64,000 nt of DNA from Pleurodeles waltl (GCF_031143425.1 NC_090451.1:349502339-349566338); one strand, 5' to 3'. Shown: positions 25,763 through 38,875, counted from the first letter of the stretch. A program made the numbers and translations. The notes: a model not told the origin generated them from the sequence alone.

Positions 25763-27378
25763 ATTGGTGGCTGGCAAGATGGCCAACTGGCAGCACTAAA
25801 CAGAAGCTCCCTGCCTGCACAATAAATCCCAAAACATCCTACTGTTCGAGAGACATGCAGAGCCTGGAAAGCATGCAATGCAGGGGGAAGGATTGCAGAA
25901 GCCTCGTGTGTCAGCTCCAAGGCCTTCCTGGCAGCGGTGCCAGAGAATTATGTAAGGCCCTGATACAGGCCCAGTTCCATGGCCAGGGCCCAGATGGTGG
26001 AGAGCCTTTGAGCAGGCCACGGGGCTTTCGTGGCACAGCAGTATCAGCTATGAACAGAGATGTGCGAGAGGGAGCTAGGCTACTTGGAGTCTGCTGTGGT
26101 GGGCCCAAGACCACGGGCCACGACTGCAGCTGGGGTGCCAGAGGGACCACTGTGGACCAGTTGGAGCCTGAAGGCAGAGACTCCCACACCGTATGATGCT
26201 GTCAGTGGAGCACCGTGGAGGTGAGATCGGCCCTCGGGATCCCCATATGCACCAGTCCACTTGGTGCGTCTGGACTCCCGGCTTGATGAGCGCTTCTCTG
26301 CCTTGATGGCCCCGAGTGTTGTGTATTATGGCACCTGCCAAGTCGCTCGCCGACCTTTTGGGAGGGGCCTGTCTGCGAAGCCCACCATGTGTGCAGTTTC
26401 CCTAGGACCTGAAGCGGTTGTCCAGCACATACTACTGCTGCAGTGGTGGAAGTGGGAGGTGAGGCTGCAGCGCACCAGGTGCAGCACACCTGGAAGCCCA
26501 AGGGACACATGACAGAGGATTGAGGCAAGGGCTCCAGCACCAAATGGAAACACCTAAGAAATAGCGGAGGGCCTCCTGTGCACCTGCCCAATCGGGGCAC
26601 CCGGACCCCAGATCTAAAGTGCACTCCTCTGCTTTGGGGGGCCATGGTATTGAAGACTGAGGCAACTGCCAGGCTGTCCATTGGCATATCGGAGGGAGAC
26701 TGGCTGTGAGTCACAATGTGAGTATTAGTAGCTGGGGTCCGAGAGCAGTAATTTTGCTGTATCTGTGACTGTGCTGGAAGCTTGGGGAGCTGAGTAGCTG
26801 GGGGTCTGGAAGAAGACATGATTCAGTCAGCGCAGACTCTGCAAATCAGTGAATGCACACCTGCTCTGTGGCCCCCCCTTAAGCAAGTACGTCGGGCACC
26901 CACAAATAGCAAAAGGAATCTACGGCCACAATCGGACTGCCGATGGCTGGGTGGCAGAGCTGGTCTTGGAGGTGAAGTAAGGCCCAGGGATACTCCCTCC
27001 ATACCTCAATTGGGGATCAATTGCAGAACCCGGAATGCAGAAGGGGAGCCCCACACATAGAAGTCACTAGTGGGCCCCTGGTGCGGCAAACCACAGGTGG
27101 ATAGGGAGGAGTCACCTGAGTCGAGAAGCCCGCTGCAACTCACACCCCCCCCAGTCTGGTGAATGGACTCATGTGGGAAGTGGCAACAGAAGTACAACCC
27201 GATGAACATGAACCCTGACAAGGGCCACAGAAAGGTGAACTAGATGCACCCGGAACCCCTCAATTTTGTGCTGATTGTGACAAGACTAAGTGGATATTTA
27301 GGATACTCAGGAACGACATAATAACTCATATAGCCACACGGTGGAAGGAACACAAGTGTGACAAAGACTACACAGACA

Positions 27379-28490
27379 ATGGGCAAAGACAGAGCACCCA
27401 GAAGTATGCAGCAAGCAAAATTAGACCAATTTACAGCACCTGGAGCAGGCGGGGGCCCACCGACTGATGGAAATGGGGGACTTCAAGACCCGCAAATCCC
27501 TAATGGTGCCTGCATCCTGGCAGTAAATGGTCAAGCGCGACTGTGCAGGCAAAGATTGAAGCCATAGCACTGGTTATCAGCTTGCTAATCGTAGATGTCC
27601 GTAAGGAGGTTGAATGTGCTGTTGTAATGGAACAGGTGTCCAAACTACAAGAGGAGTTGTTGACACTGAAATTCCCAGTGGCCACTCTCCAAGCCCAATC
27701 GCAGAAGCTGGAGCTGCACACAGAAGCTGCAGAGGGATGGTCATGAAGATGCAACCTGAGATTTGTGGGATTCCCAAAAAGGGCTGAGGGCAGTGCACCG
27801 GAGCTGGTCCTAGAGCACTGAGTACGGCAGACGATCCCAGAAAAGAGCTTTGGGTAGATGTTTGTGTTTGAGTGGGCTCACAGATCCCAGACCCAGCCAC
27901 CGGCGGCCCCTCTGAATACTATTATAGTGAAAATCCTCAATTATAAGGTTTGGGATGCCATCCTGCAGTGAAAAAGAGACCCCTCTTTTGAGATCCATGT
28001 CATACGTATATTCCCAGACTACATACGGACTGTTCAACAGCAGGGGCAATCATTTAACAAGGTTAAACAATAATTGAAAGCAATAGATCTTAAATATATG
28101 TTGCTGTATCCTGTCAAACTGAAAGTGAAACATGACACCGTTCACACTTCTTCACTAAGCCGGAAGACTTCTGGGACTGTCTGAAGATCTGGGGAGACTG
28201 CCGAGTACCAGCTCTGCCCCAAAAGGGCTCCCATGAATGGGGTTGAATGAGACAATGGAAGGGATCAGTGGCGAATATGAGAAGTAGAAGCAGGAAACGA
28301 TCAACGCCAAGCTCAAAGGTGGTGGTGCACACAGATGGCACTCTGGATCTGAAGCAACAACAACAGGAAAGGGAGGAGGTCAGTGCACTGGTGGAGATGG
28401 TCACCTCCCCCGTTTCCACCGAAAGTGGGTCGGACCTACTGAAAGATATGCCAATTCCTGCAACAGTGCAGATCTTGATCTGACCGAATG
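27379..28490 (+). pseudogene. L1 ORF1 (RNA-binding protein) remnant
   Basis: The likely start is MGKDRAPRSMQQAKLDQF at 27379. After a frameshift a coiled-coil-like stretch follows (VMEQVSKLQEELLTLK, 27630-27680). Next come NLRFVGFPKRAEGSAPELV, and then, past more breaks, NTIIVKILNYKVWDAILQ and EIHVIRIFPDYIRTVQQQ. Those are the RRM-type core of L1 ORF1p (RxxGxPE...ILNYKDRDAIL...FPDFS). YMLLYPVKLKV near 28105 is the C-terminal domain. Family knowledge: ORF1p is a trimeric nucleic-acid chaperone that coats L1 RNA. Confidence 0.85.
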
Positions 28491-29179
28491 AGCCTGGTTA
28501 TTGTCACCCCCCTATAGCTAAACAAGTGTTCTGTTAGGGTGGGCGAGCAGATCCTCCCACTTGAGACAAAAACACGACAGATAAGGTATTGTACCAATGT
28601 CCAGTTATGGCCCAACACCAGTGGAGATGACTCTTCAGACTCTAACCTCATGTCATGCATGGGGACACTGCTCCTATAGGGGCCACTGCAGGAACCACCA
28701 GGAAAGTACCATAGTGCGGGCATGGCCCACAATCGAGAGATTCCTCCCCCATCTTGGCTGAGGAGTGTCTGTATTATGGATGGAGTGCATGTAGGAGCTA
28801 TAGGGACAACTCAGGGGTCAGACTGCGACTCTGGTTGATCATCTGGTTGATCCTGGGCCGCACCTCACCCCTAGGATATACTTAACCAGTTGGGGAGAGG
28901 AGCTCAGGTTTAGACACACACTGATACAGCCATGAGTGGTTGTAGTTATACTTAAGGGAGGATGGGCATAGACCATGGCTGGGGATAGGCAAGTTAGATT
29001 TGAATGTGTTTACCGGGTGGCGCAGCGTTGTTGGAGGCTGTTGTGTGGGATTTGTTTTACTGCTGAAGGTTGTAGCTCCTGTTGGCAATGTGGGAGAAGT
29101 GGGTGGGGAGGTAGAGGGCAGAGAAATTGAGGAAGGGGAGTTTGGATGGGTCTGTAGACCCACAATGGCAGACTTTAAT

Positions 29180-32100
29180 AAGGCCCCAAGAGCTTTCTCA
29201 CTTGGAAGGTGAGAGGTCTGAACTCCTTTGTCAAATGGCACAGGACACATAACAACCTGAAGTGGATGGGCGTCCACATAGCGATGTTGCATGAGACACA
29301 CATGATGGACAGGGAAGCACAGAAATTACAGAAAAATTAGGGTGGACATGCTCGTCATACGCAAGGGGTGGTCTCTATCAGGGTTGCACATGGGGACCCA
29401 TTTCAGCAGCTCGGTCACACAGCAGACATAGAAGGGAGATACAGAGTACTTCGTGGCATTGTAGATGGCATGTTATTGTGCCTTCTTAACATATATGCAC
29501 CAAATACAGATGACGGTGGGTTCTTTGGAGCACTGGAGGCAGAGGCCTTGCGATACGTGTGGATGCCAATAGTCTGGGCGGAGACTTTAACTGTGTCCTA
29601 GAAGGTTGCCTGGATAGACACCCATCTACACAGGGAACAAAGCCGAACATGACATTGAGACTGCAGGGGACCAAGACCAGGCTACAGTGTGTAGATATAT
29701 GGAGGGAACTTAACCACACAGCCCAGGAATGCTCTTGTTGCACGTCCATGCACCGAGCCCATAGTCCATTAGGCCGGTTCTTAGTATCCGATGATGGTGC
29801 ACTAAATGTTCAGGGAGTACGATTTCAGGTATGCTTTCTGTCAGACTATGCACCCCATTTTGTTGGAATGTGGTTTGGGGGGCCACCAGCCAAGCATCCC
29901 CGTGGCAGCTCCGGCTTGAGATTCTGGGAGCACCCGAATACAAAACAGCAATGTGACTGGTGCTACAGGGCTTCTTTCACAATAGTTGGCTGAGCTATGG
30001 GATGAGGAGGACCACCTGTCACGCCTTCACAGACAGACTGCGGTCCTGGAGATAGGTGAGGCAGCGATATTGGAGGCACACCAACGGGTCGCAAGCACAT
30101 CGGATACATTGGATTGCCATGTACAGTGGGAGTACCAACAGAGATTACATAGGGAGGGAGACCGATCTGGATGTCTACTATCCTGGGTGCTCAAATGTGC
30201 ACAGCCGGTGCCAACAATTCTCTCTCTGACTCTGGCAGATGGTGAGACAGTGGTGGGAAGGAAGCAATACATTTGGCACAGTGAGACCACCTCATGAGAG
30301 TATACGCAGCCCGTCCAAGGGACACAGGGAACAAAGTAGAGGAATTCCTGAATAAGGTAACGATATCCTAACTATCAGTAGATCAGAGGGACAGCCCAGA
30401 GGAAGATATATGATTGGATGAACTGCAGGAGGCCCTCAGAGACATGGCTTGTGGAAGGTACCCGGGACCGGATGACCTCCTGATACAGTATTACCAGGCA
30501 TATTCTGCTGAGTTGCTCCACAAGCTAATGGAAACACTCCAGGAAGTAAAGTTGAGTGGTACATTGCTGTTCCACTTATGGGAGGCACTGATAATAATGC
30601 TCCTAAAGCCAGGCAAAGATCTGAGAGACATCAGGTCCTACCGGTCACTGTCCATGCCTAATGTTGATGTTAAACTGCTTGTGAAAGTACTCACGATGCG
30701 CCTGGGCAGCATAGTCACACACTTAGTGAACGATGACCAGTGCAGTTTTATGCCAGGGAGGGTCACCCATATAAACCTATGAAGGTTCTCTCATGTACTA
30801 CACATCACCCAGGAAACAGATGCAGAGGCATTATTGGTGGCCCTAGACATGGAAAAAGCATTCAATACCCTGTTGTGGGAGTATCGATGAGGGGGGACTG
30901 CGGAGGATGGGCTCAACATATTTGGCATGGGTGCACCTCTTATACACTGAACCCACAGCGAGAGTGAGAACTGGAGAGGAAGTATCAGACATACATGTAG
31001 GAAGAAAAACTTGGCAGGGAGGACCCCTGTACCCACTTGTCTTTGCGTTGGCCATGGAGCCTTTAGCAGTGTACTTGAGGAGTGCAGTTCGGGACTGGGG
31101 AATACAAGTACGGAACACGACGCATATTGTATCGAAGTAAAGAGATGATACCCTTGTATATGTTACAAAACCGGAGCGTTAGGTGCCGCTCCTCCTAGCA
31201 CTCATGGCTGGCTGCGGGAGGGTGCCTGAGCTACATGTCAACAGACACAAAACAGTGCTCTTTAGCCTGGCGTCCTTAGCACCCAGAAGGGTGGCTGATC
31301 TCCCAGAGGTAGAGCTACCCTGGGAGACGGTGCAATTTTTCTACCTGGGAATACAGGTGGCTCAGGACCCGTGGAAGCAATACGAGTTCAATATGGAATG
31401 GGCAGTGGAAGTTCTAGCCACATCGGTAAAATTCTGGAATACCCTGCTGTTGTCCATCATGGACAGAGTAGCGTTAAGTTAGATAGTAATGCTGCCCTTG
31501 TGTCTCTACACTATGCAGAACTCATCTTGTGTTGTGCCGGACTCCTTATTCCAGCAACTCAATGGAATGTTGGAGTCCCTAACATGGGCAGGAAAGAACA
31601 GTAGAGTTAAACTCAGTATCTTAAAACTAGATCTGGCAGAGGGTGGGCTGGGGCTCCCGGAACCCAATTATATTATCTCACAGGGCTCCTACAGTATGCA
31701 GCAAAGTGGTGCGAAGATGGCCCCAGTTGGGAGAAGAAACTCTGGAAGGGACTGGCAACAGAGGACCTCCCCAGATCGCTTACGGGAGACCACAGGGTAC
31801 AGAAGGGCACTCACATTATAGTGAGACAGTTTGCACAGGAGTGGGAGAAAGCAGTAACCCATGTCCTGAAGCAAGCCCCATTTACCAAGCTGCTTCCCAT
31901 ATGGTGGCTGCAACCTTAAAAACACACCCATGACTCAATGGATGTCTCTCAGTGGTTGAATGGTGGATGTCAGAGAGCGCAAGACCTGTTTCTGAATAAC
32001 TCTATTGTAATGCTAGCAGAGGTAGGGACACTTTTTGGAGTAGGACCGTGGCAGTTCCTGCAGTACGAGGGCATCTCCCGCATGATCTATGAGATATGCC

Positions 32101-32195
32101 AGAGAGTGCAGGACGGGGTAAGAAGTTGCGTAACTGGGCCTGGTGCTGGCCAGTTTATCGTATCACCATTCAATGGGCAACTCCAGAACCACTGA
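29180..32195 (+). pseudogene. L1 ORF2 (endonuclease and reverse transcriptase) remnant
   Basis: The endonuclease begins LTWKVRGLNSFVKWHR (29196), then HIAMLHETH, with the catalytic Glu kept in the ETH box. GVVSIRVAH and LLNIYAPNTDDGGFF follow, then GGDFNCVLEGCLDRHPS (29577) and LSDYAPHFVG. RT: GRYPGPDDLLIQYYQAYS (30450), SYRSLSMPNVDVKLLVKVL, NDDQCSFMPGR, LLVALDMEKAFNTLLWEY, QGGPLYPLVFALAMEPLA (31020), then a YADD box degraded to stop-RDD before TLVYVT. The thumb and C-terminal blocks (FYLGIQVAQDP, SVKFWNTLLLS, GGLGLPEPNYI) are recognisable. Multiple stops show it is inactive. Confidence 0.88.
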
Positions 32196-33029
32196 TGCAT
32201 GATAAGCTGACTTGTTGGAATGGGCAGTGGCTGAAGAATGTCTGCTTGAAAAGGTAAGGACAGATGAAAATGAAGAGAGGGATTTGGAGATGTGGGGCAT
32301 GATGGTGGAACATCTGGGAGGGGGCAGAGGGGAGACAGATGATGACTCGATCCAAACCTCAGCCATGGACCCTTCGGTGGCCCCTAGGGAAGTGGAAGGT
32401 GGCCCAGGTTTGATTTAGGAAGGTGAGAGCCCCCCCGCTGCAAGGTGTTCCCATGAATTAGCATCTAGGTACCACGTAAGATGTTTTAGAGGGTTCGAAT
32501 CAAGGATGCCGGCTGATCGCCAGATGATTGTTCAACAGTATGCTACACTGAATTTAATATGCACACACGCACGCGACTCCCGGGCACTGAGCCACTGGCC
32601 CTGAGAGGAACATGCATGATCATTAGGAGATGCCAGAGTGGAGAGATGATGTGCTCCAGGACCGATCTAAGTAACAGTTACGGACCAAGGCTCAGTAAGG
32701 AAATGTAATGTTGTATGTTCACAAATGACAACAAAAACATTTGGAGGAAAAAATATATTTTATTTTTAGCGGAAGTGATTACATGATATATATACATTCC
32801 TTCTACACCAACATGAAGATGTATTTATTGGCTCTTGTCACTTTTTCAAGGTCTTCACATGTCCTTTGTAAGGGTGTGCAACTTTCAGAACAACCGGTCC
32901 TTTTACTTTAAGTCTTGACACATTTTATTTATTCTGGTTTTTTTAAATCGGTAGGATGCCTCCTTCTATTCCAGGGGATAAGCTCAACTAAGTAAGAAGG
33001 GTGATCTCTAAAGAAACATCAACATTAAT

Positions 33030-33240
33030 ATCCCCTTATGGTGGCTGCACCCTTGAATACACACCCGTGACTCAATGGATGTCTCTTACTGGTTGAATGG
33101 TGGATGTCATAGGGCAAGAGACCTGTTTCTGAATGACTCTTTTGTAACACTTGCAGATGCAGAGATACTTTTTGGAGTAGGACCGGGGTAGTTCCTGCAG
33201 TATGAGAGCATCTCCCACACGATCCGTGAGATATGGACAA
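33030..33240 (+). mobile_element. Second copy of an L1 ORF2 C-terminal segment
   Basis: This stretch repeats, with scattered differences, the sequence at about 31897-32097 of L1 copy 2. Both read ATGGTGGCTGCA, then GACTCAATGGATGTCTCT and GGTTGAATGGTGGATGTCA. It lacks the L1 3' end, which is unusual because L1 insertions are normally truncated at the 5' end. Confidence 0.8.
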
Positions 33241-34879
33241 ATTTCCCTGAGGAACCCAGTTAATCCCATGTCCTGATGGTAATATTGTATCCGGGCTTGA
33301 GTAGGGGACTTATTTCCGGACTTCAACTAAGTAACAGAGGTTCTCTCTAGAGACACATCCACATTTTGCGAATCAGCACTGACCCTGCTCCTAATACGAA
33401 CAGTCTATCTTGAACTGCAAGGAGAGGCCTCCTCCAGAAGGGAACAGAAGCAACTCCAGAGCAATTTTGGCGTAATTACCCTCAGCAGCGAGAGGTACAT
33501 TGGATCCTGTAGCACAGTCAACAAGGGACTCACATCTGGGCACACTCAGATGTGCTTACTGTGTCATAGGACTTAAGATATAACTCAATGACGAGGCTTA
33601 ACTAAGCCTAAACTAGGCTGCAGCCACCTGAGTTCTCAGGTCCTGGCAGTTTGGGGTGGTCAATTTGAACAGGATCAAGGCTGATCTGTATATGTCTGGT
33701 TCCTAAGTAAGGTGTTATAGAGGACTGGGGTGTGGTCCACAGTAATTACCAACGACTGCAATTAAGTGAAGCATTCCACCTATCACTTTGGTTTTCATCA
33801 GTACAATGCCCTATCTTTAGATCTCTCAAACACTTGCACTCATTTACATACCTAAGAGGATGTCCCTCCATTGTGCAGTTTGCTAATTCGAGAGTAAACA
33901 TAACCACCTTCTGAGTGTCCTTAGTGTCAAAAAGCTTTGTGTTTTTTCAGAGTCCCTCCTTCTGAACAAAGAGAAGCTGAGCTTCCTATCAAGGCATAGA
34001 TTCTCTCCGGCTGTGGCAGGGTGGCAGGCATTTCAATGAACTGCACTTTAAAAACTTTAGCAAACCCAAGATGTACTGCTTGGTATGGTGCAACTCCATG
34101 TGCCCACAGGTAACAACATCATGGTCAGTATTTGCTTTAGTATCTGATCCACCAAGCATGGTTTGACGATTATGAAGAAGTATAAGCTGAAGATTCCCTT
34201 GCTATTGTTGGAATCACAAGAGAGTCCAGAAGCAAGCCCAATAAAAAACTGCACAGTAGGTACCAATAGTTTTAAAAGCAACAATGCAGCAAGAATAGCA
34301 ACTCAGGAGGTGACTGGAGGAAAGGTCTTGTGGTACCGGTAGGTGTTCTAAAACCACTGCAGTCTGCAGAGTGGATGGTGCAACAAACAGTCACAGCCAA
34401 ATGCCTAGCCTTCAACTTGGCACTGAAGGCAGTGTGGAACCAGCAAGTATGGCAGCATGTTGGTGAATCATTTAAGCAAAACAGATGAAAATGAAGCATG
34501 CTGGTTCAAGTCAAAATCAAACTTTTTGAATGGAAGGTCTGGTTCAACCTTCACTACTAGAGACCCTTCCAGAAAGAGGGACAGATAGTGGAGAAGTGGA
34601 CAACCCTGAAGTCATGAGATCTTGAGTACTGGTACCTGCTGTCACAGTCAAGAAATGGTCCAGGGGGTTTAGTGTAATTGCTTGTACAGTATGGTACAGG
34701 AATTAAGAAGGTAATGTCACATACTCCTTGGCTCAGTGCTGCTTCAATCTAACAGCTAACGTCCAGCACAACTTAGAGGTGTCCAGTCCATAAGGTGGAC
34801 ACAGTGATGCGCGGTGCCCCTTAAAACTGCCACTGTTTGTATTCTGTATGGATCTGTGGTATAAGTATGCATCCAGATA
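33241..34879. other. Intergenic DNA, nothing recognised
   Basis: Scattered short frames on both strands without domains. Confidence 0.4.
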
Positions 34880-35285
34880 CTCATGGGCTATTTACAAGCC
34901 CATGTGCTCTGTCGGAACATCACTTTTAGTAACAGTCTGGCAGCACACACTGCAGGGCCATTTCTACAAGGTCACTTACAGCCACCCTGTGTGGCTTTTC
35001 ATGGTCTTGTAGATATGGGCTTGCCCTGCGTTGCTTCACCCTGCGATAGGGAGGTGTGCCATGGGCATTACGGTGGGTGTTCCCACGTAGCACCCATGGC
35101 ATTTAACACATTCTCAGACTTACGAGATTTCGTAAACCTGGAAATGGGTGGAAAGCCTATGCCTCTCCAGGGAGGCATGAGAGGCGCAATGAGGAGAAAT
35201 ACCCTTATTTATTTCTCCTCGTTTTTCCTTTTACTATGTGTGCTGCATTCTGCAGCCTACATAGTAAGTGGAAAACACCTCTTGT
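34880..35285. repeat. Hairpin-rich block (possible third ladder MITE)
   Basis: Consecutive inverted repeats occur: 34882-34904 (CATGGGCT...AGCCCATG), 35058-35100 (GCCATGGG...CCCATGGC), about 35158-35177, 35190-35220 (GAGGAGAAATA...TATTTCTCCTC) and 35231-35267 (TTACTATGT...ACATAGTAA). The arrangement is like the two bounded hairpin-ladder elements, but I could not find a terminal inverted repeat or target duplication, so boundaries are open. Confidence 0.55.
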
Positions 35286-35754
35286 GATTGGTTTGGTACG
35301 TGCTGTCTGAAAATAGACGTATTCACGCCATCGATTGTGCCACAAAACCAAAAGCACAATGGGTGGGAGACCCTAAATAGGCAAAGCACTTAAACCGAAC
35401 TTAAGTTCAGACCTTGGTTGGAGAACTGATTTAAAAAAATGCATGAAATGAGTGTGAAGGTTGTGTAGCATCTCAAAAACAGCCTTTATACACAAGTGCA
35501 CAAATACAAATCCACTGACTTTTGAGACAACTTGTCAAAATGTAGTCTGAAGAGGATGGTTACAAATACTTAGGTGAGTGTGAAAAGAAACATGTGTATG
35601 ATGCCTCAAAAATGTAAACACTATCTGCAGACATCTTCTATAATTGTCAGGTCTCATATTCGACCCCAGTAAACCCAACTAGGCTTTTCCGTTTTCCAAG
35701 GTGGCTAAATCAAGTACCATGAAAAGAGGTTAAAACACACTTCTTAATTGCAGA

Positions 35755-36660
35755 TTACATTAGATTTAAATTTATAGAGCGCAACTTCTACCCAGAGGCG
35801 TCTTGGCGCTTACCAGTGACCAGTGAATTAACAGCCTATACAACTGATCATGATTAAACAACCAGGTTTTCAGTGATTTCTTGAAACTTGATATAGAAAT
35901 AGACTCTTTCAAATCCTGAGGAAGACCGTTCCGCTTATGAGCAATACACATAATGAATCTTCTGCCTCCCCAGGAGGACAATCTGTACCTGTGCGGGGAT
36001 ACTACCAGATTCCTTGCAGAGCTTGAGCGAAGTGTCCTTCTGGGCTGGTATCACCGGAATCTATCCTTCAGATATCTTGGGCCTAGACCATGGAGAGCCT
36101 TGAAAGCAATACAAAGGCCCTTAAAAATAATCTGCTTCTTAATAGAAAACCAGTGTAGCCTTCTGATAGCAACCTCGGGATTCTTTTTTAGCAGCCGGGC
36201 TGTTTATTTAGTGACTTTTTCTAAAAATTTTGATAAAGGCTATTACAGTAATCTACTCTAGACAAAATTAGTGAAATAACAACTGTCTTTAACAGGTCAG
36301 CTGGCAGAAATTGAACAATTTTCTTTATAATGCGTAAAATATAAAAGGATGACAAAATGACATTATTAATTTGCTCTCATAATGTTAACCTGTCGTCAAT
36401 CAAGACAAGAATTGCAGAACTTAGAAATGGCATAAGTGCCACATACAAACAAGTTACAATTCTACAGTTACCTTTATGGTGAATACGTGTCCTTAGTCGT
36501 TTCCCCAATTACTAACCTGTTCCTAACTGTGACACCTTGTTATACACCATTGTTATAGCTGTTTTAATATTTATTGTAATTACATTTACATAACGTTTAC
36601 CTCCCCTGATGTGGGGTTGAGGCGCTTTATGCCGGGCAGCATGTTGCTCCGTAACCCAAT
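35755..36660 (-). repeat. Interspersed repeat with a LINE-like protein C-terminus
   Basis: On the minus strand, LPQDLKESISISSFKKSLKT then WLFNHD (about 35850-35930) resembles the last residues of CR1/L2/Rex-type LINE proteins. A direct repeat of TTTATAGAGCGC...GGCGCTTA (about 35770) and TTTACATAACG...GAGGCGCTTTA (about 36587) frames the block. The plus strand holds TTGGGCCTAGACCATGGAG and AGAAAACCAGTGTAG, resembling a widespread vertebrate repeat I cannot name. Assignment to a LINE is tentative. Confidence 0.4.
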
Positions 36661-38687
36661 GTTAGTGGCTAATCCAATCATTATTGTTTGTTATTGGGAT
36701 TAGTCTTGTGCTCTCCAGCAAACCATTCCATACAATAACTCCAGTTTCTTTGTGGTGGATAAAATTAATAAGTGTTAGGTGCTAGCATTAGTGTGGGAGG
36801 GAGGAATGCGTGAGCTCATGCAGATGGTTGTGGGGTTACTAGATAGGCTAGTGTAGATTAGGTATTGGGAAGTTGCAGGGATATAAATTTCAAACTAGGA
36901 ACAGTTTAGATCTTTGAAAAGAGTTGTGGGCAGATTGAAGAAGTGAATTAGTAGAGATCAAGGCACACATGCATGTGACTGCACAGCAAGAAAGGTAAAG
37001 AGAAGGTATTTGAAAGAAAAAAGGAGGGGTGACAATCAGACGTTCTATTTAAAAGTCAGTTTTTCATGACAGATTTTTAGGAATATAGAGGATGCTTTTT
37101 TTGAGACTCCCTTCAATATGAGGATGCAAGTCTGTAAAGATAGTGGTATATTAGGTACTTTTGATAGGCACTACAATTAAGCCAACAGTCTGTTCACTGC
37201 TAGGCATCCACTAGGCCACCTCTCCAGTAAAGTCAGCTGATGACCTCAGGAGCTGGAAGCATATATCAATGGCTGGACAAATATATATGGACAGCTTTAG
37301 GCTGAGGTCAAAGAAAGCAATAGCAGTAAATTGAAGATCATAACTATGTGAGAAAATATCTGAGTAAATAGAACAAAGGTTAAAGGCTTCAGCATATAAA
37401 GAAATATGCGAGAGTGTAGGTCTCCTGATGTTCATCCTCAAGTTTGGCTCACACTATTAATTACAAGGTAATTTTGGATGTTTCTGGTTTGACAAGGCAG
37501 GAAAGGACAGCTTCCCTAGACAGTGGCAGTGTATTCATGTGCCTGGAAGGTGGTGATCCAAGCATTGAGGTGAAAATTGGTAGATAATGTTCTGCAAGGG
37601 GAAAGCGATGCACAGCCTTTTGTCTTTCTTGATCACACTGTCAGCGGGGCTAAAGAAAGGCAGGTGCAGAAATCTCACACCCCCTTGTGCCTGTTGTGGG
37701 TGTCCCAGGACAAAGGCTACCCTCCTGTGAGTGGCACCAATCACTACAACAAAGGTTGTGTCTGGGGAGCAGCCTGGAAGGAACATTAGAAAGGAGAAAC
37801 ACCCAAACTGGTTGTACAGCAATGATGGTAAACAATAAATACCTCTGATATGCAACTTGTGATGCCCCAACTCACTCTGCTGCTGCTTTGCAACCCCTAC
37901 CATATCATCTCTGGCCGCTACTTAGATTGTTGCATCTTCTTTGCTAGGCCCGGCCTAGTAATCACAGAGCTTAAAAAAAATATTTCAACACTTTTTATAT
38001 TTTTACGGTAAGGATCTAATTTTCATATTTCGCACAGCCTGGGAATTAAACGACTCCCCTTCCACCTCATCAGCCCCTTACCCACAACCTTCACCTCGTT
38101 GATTGCTCATCTCCAGCATGGCTACCACCTGTGTTTACATGGAAATAGAGAATCCATTTAGTAAAAGATAAGAGAACAGGATAGACCTAGACATAATTCT
38201 GGAGATAATGGGGAAGTGGAGGCTAAGCATCCCTTAACCTGATCAAGTTGACAAAAATGATCTTGTTTGAGTACTCCAGGCCCACCAGTGTGAGCTCTCT
38301 CCTCCTTCCCGTCTCACGGGCTTGCAAATGTACAATATAGTGATGACGAAGAATCCACATTATGGTTGACCCGCACAGTCAGACCTAACATAAGAATACT
38401 GGTCATGCCAATACAATGCTTTGTAGACTTGTACTTCCCACAAATTCATGTCACATATCACACACTTATGACAATGCGTGCCTGTGTGCTCCCTTGCCAG
38501 AAGGAGGCAATGGTTGAATGTTCTATGAATCATAGCAAACGAGTTGGTGTAATCCTATAGATAATGGAGAAAAAAAACCTACACGCTTAGAGCTATGAGC
38601 TTAGAGTCACAGTCTCACCATAAAGGTAACTTTATCCTACACTTGAAATACCTGCTTCCCAGTCTCTGACCGCAAACAGATTTGGGA
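36661..38687. other. Intergenic DNA, nothing recognised
   Basis: No supported feature in this 2 kb. Confidence 0.4.
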
Positions 38688-38875
38688 GGAGATATGACCT
38701 AGTGGCTAGAGATGCTGACCTAAGAACACTGTGAACCATGCTGCAATCCAGGCCTGAATCTGGGCAAATCACTATGGGCCTGATTTAGAGGCTGGCGGGT
38801 GAGTACTCCATCACAAACATTGCAGCTATCCAAACAAGGCCCCTAATCTCCCTGTGCCTAAAAAGAAACAAATAT
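38688..38875 (+). repeat. tRNA-derived/CORE-like SINE, split by a MITE
   Basis: The 5' part holds TAGTGGCTAGAGATGCTGACC, which looks like a degenerate A box of a tRNA-type promoter. Further on CTGGGCAAATCAC and ATCTCCCTGTGCCTA match the conserved CTGGGCAAATCACTTAATCT... block of MIR/CORE-type SINEs. That block is interrupted at 38773-38845 by a small MITE. The tail is A-rich (AAAAAGAAACAAA). Confidence 0.6.
38776..38843. mobile_element. Tiny Harbinger-like MITE inserted in the SINE
   Basis: The left end is GGGCCTGATTTAG and the right end AAGGCCCC, a short inverted repeat of GGGCCT. It lies exactly between CAAATCAC and ATCTCCC of the SINE, where a TTA target is expected; the flanking triplets are now TAT and CTA. 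It resembles a longer palindromic MITE remembered from newts. Only about 68 bases remain. Confidence 0.55.

Larger units (their letters stand above)
25763..32750 (+). mobile_element. L1-type LINE, copy 2 (nearly full length, both ORFs broken)
   Basis: About 7 kb with every L1 part in order: a leader starting near GGCTGGCAAGATGGCC, ORF1 (about 27.38-28.49 kb), ORF2 (about 29.18-32.2 kb), a 3' untranslated region, and an A-rich end (AAAAACATTTGGAGGAAAAAA at about 32730). Poly-A-like DNA follows. Both ORFs carry stops and frameshifts. This is the most complete LINE in the window and a useful reference for the shorter copies. Confidence 0.85.

Noticed and set aside
38688..38760. Possible tRNA gene
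   Set aside because: Only degenerate A- and B-box-like sequence with no cloverleaf; it fits a SINE head better.
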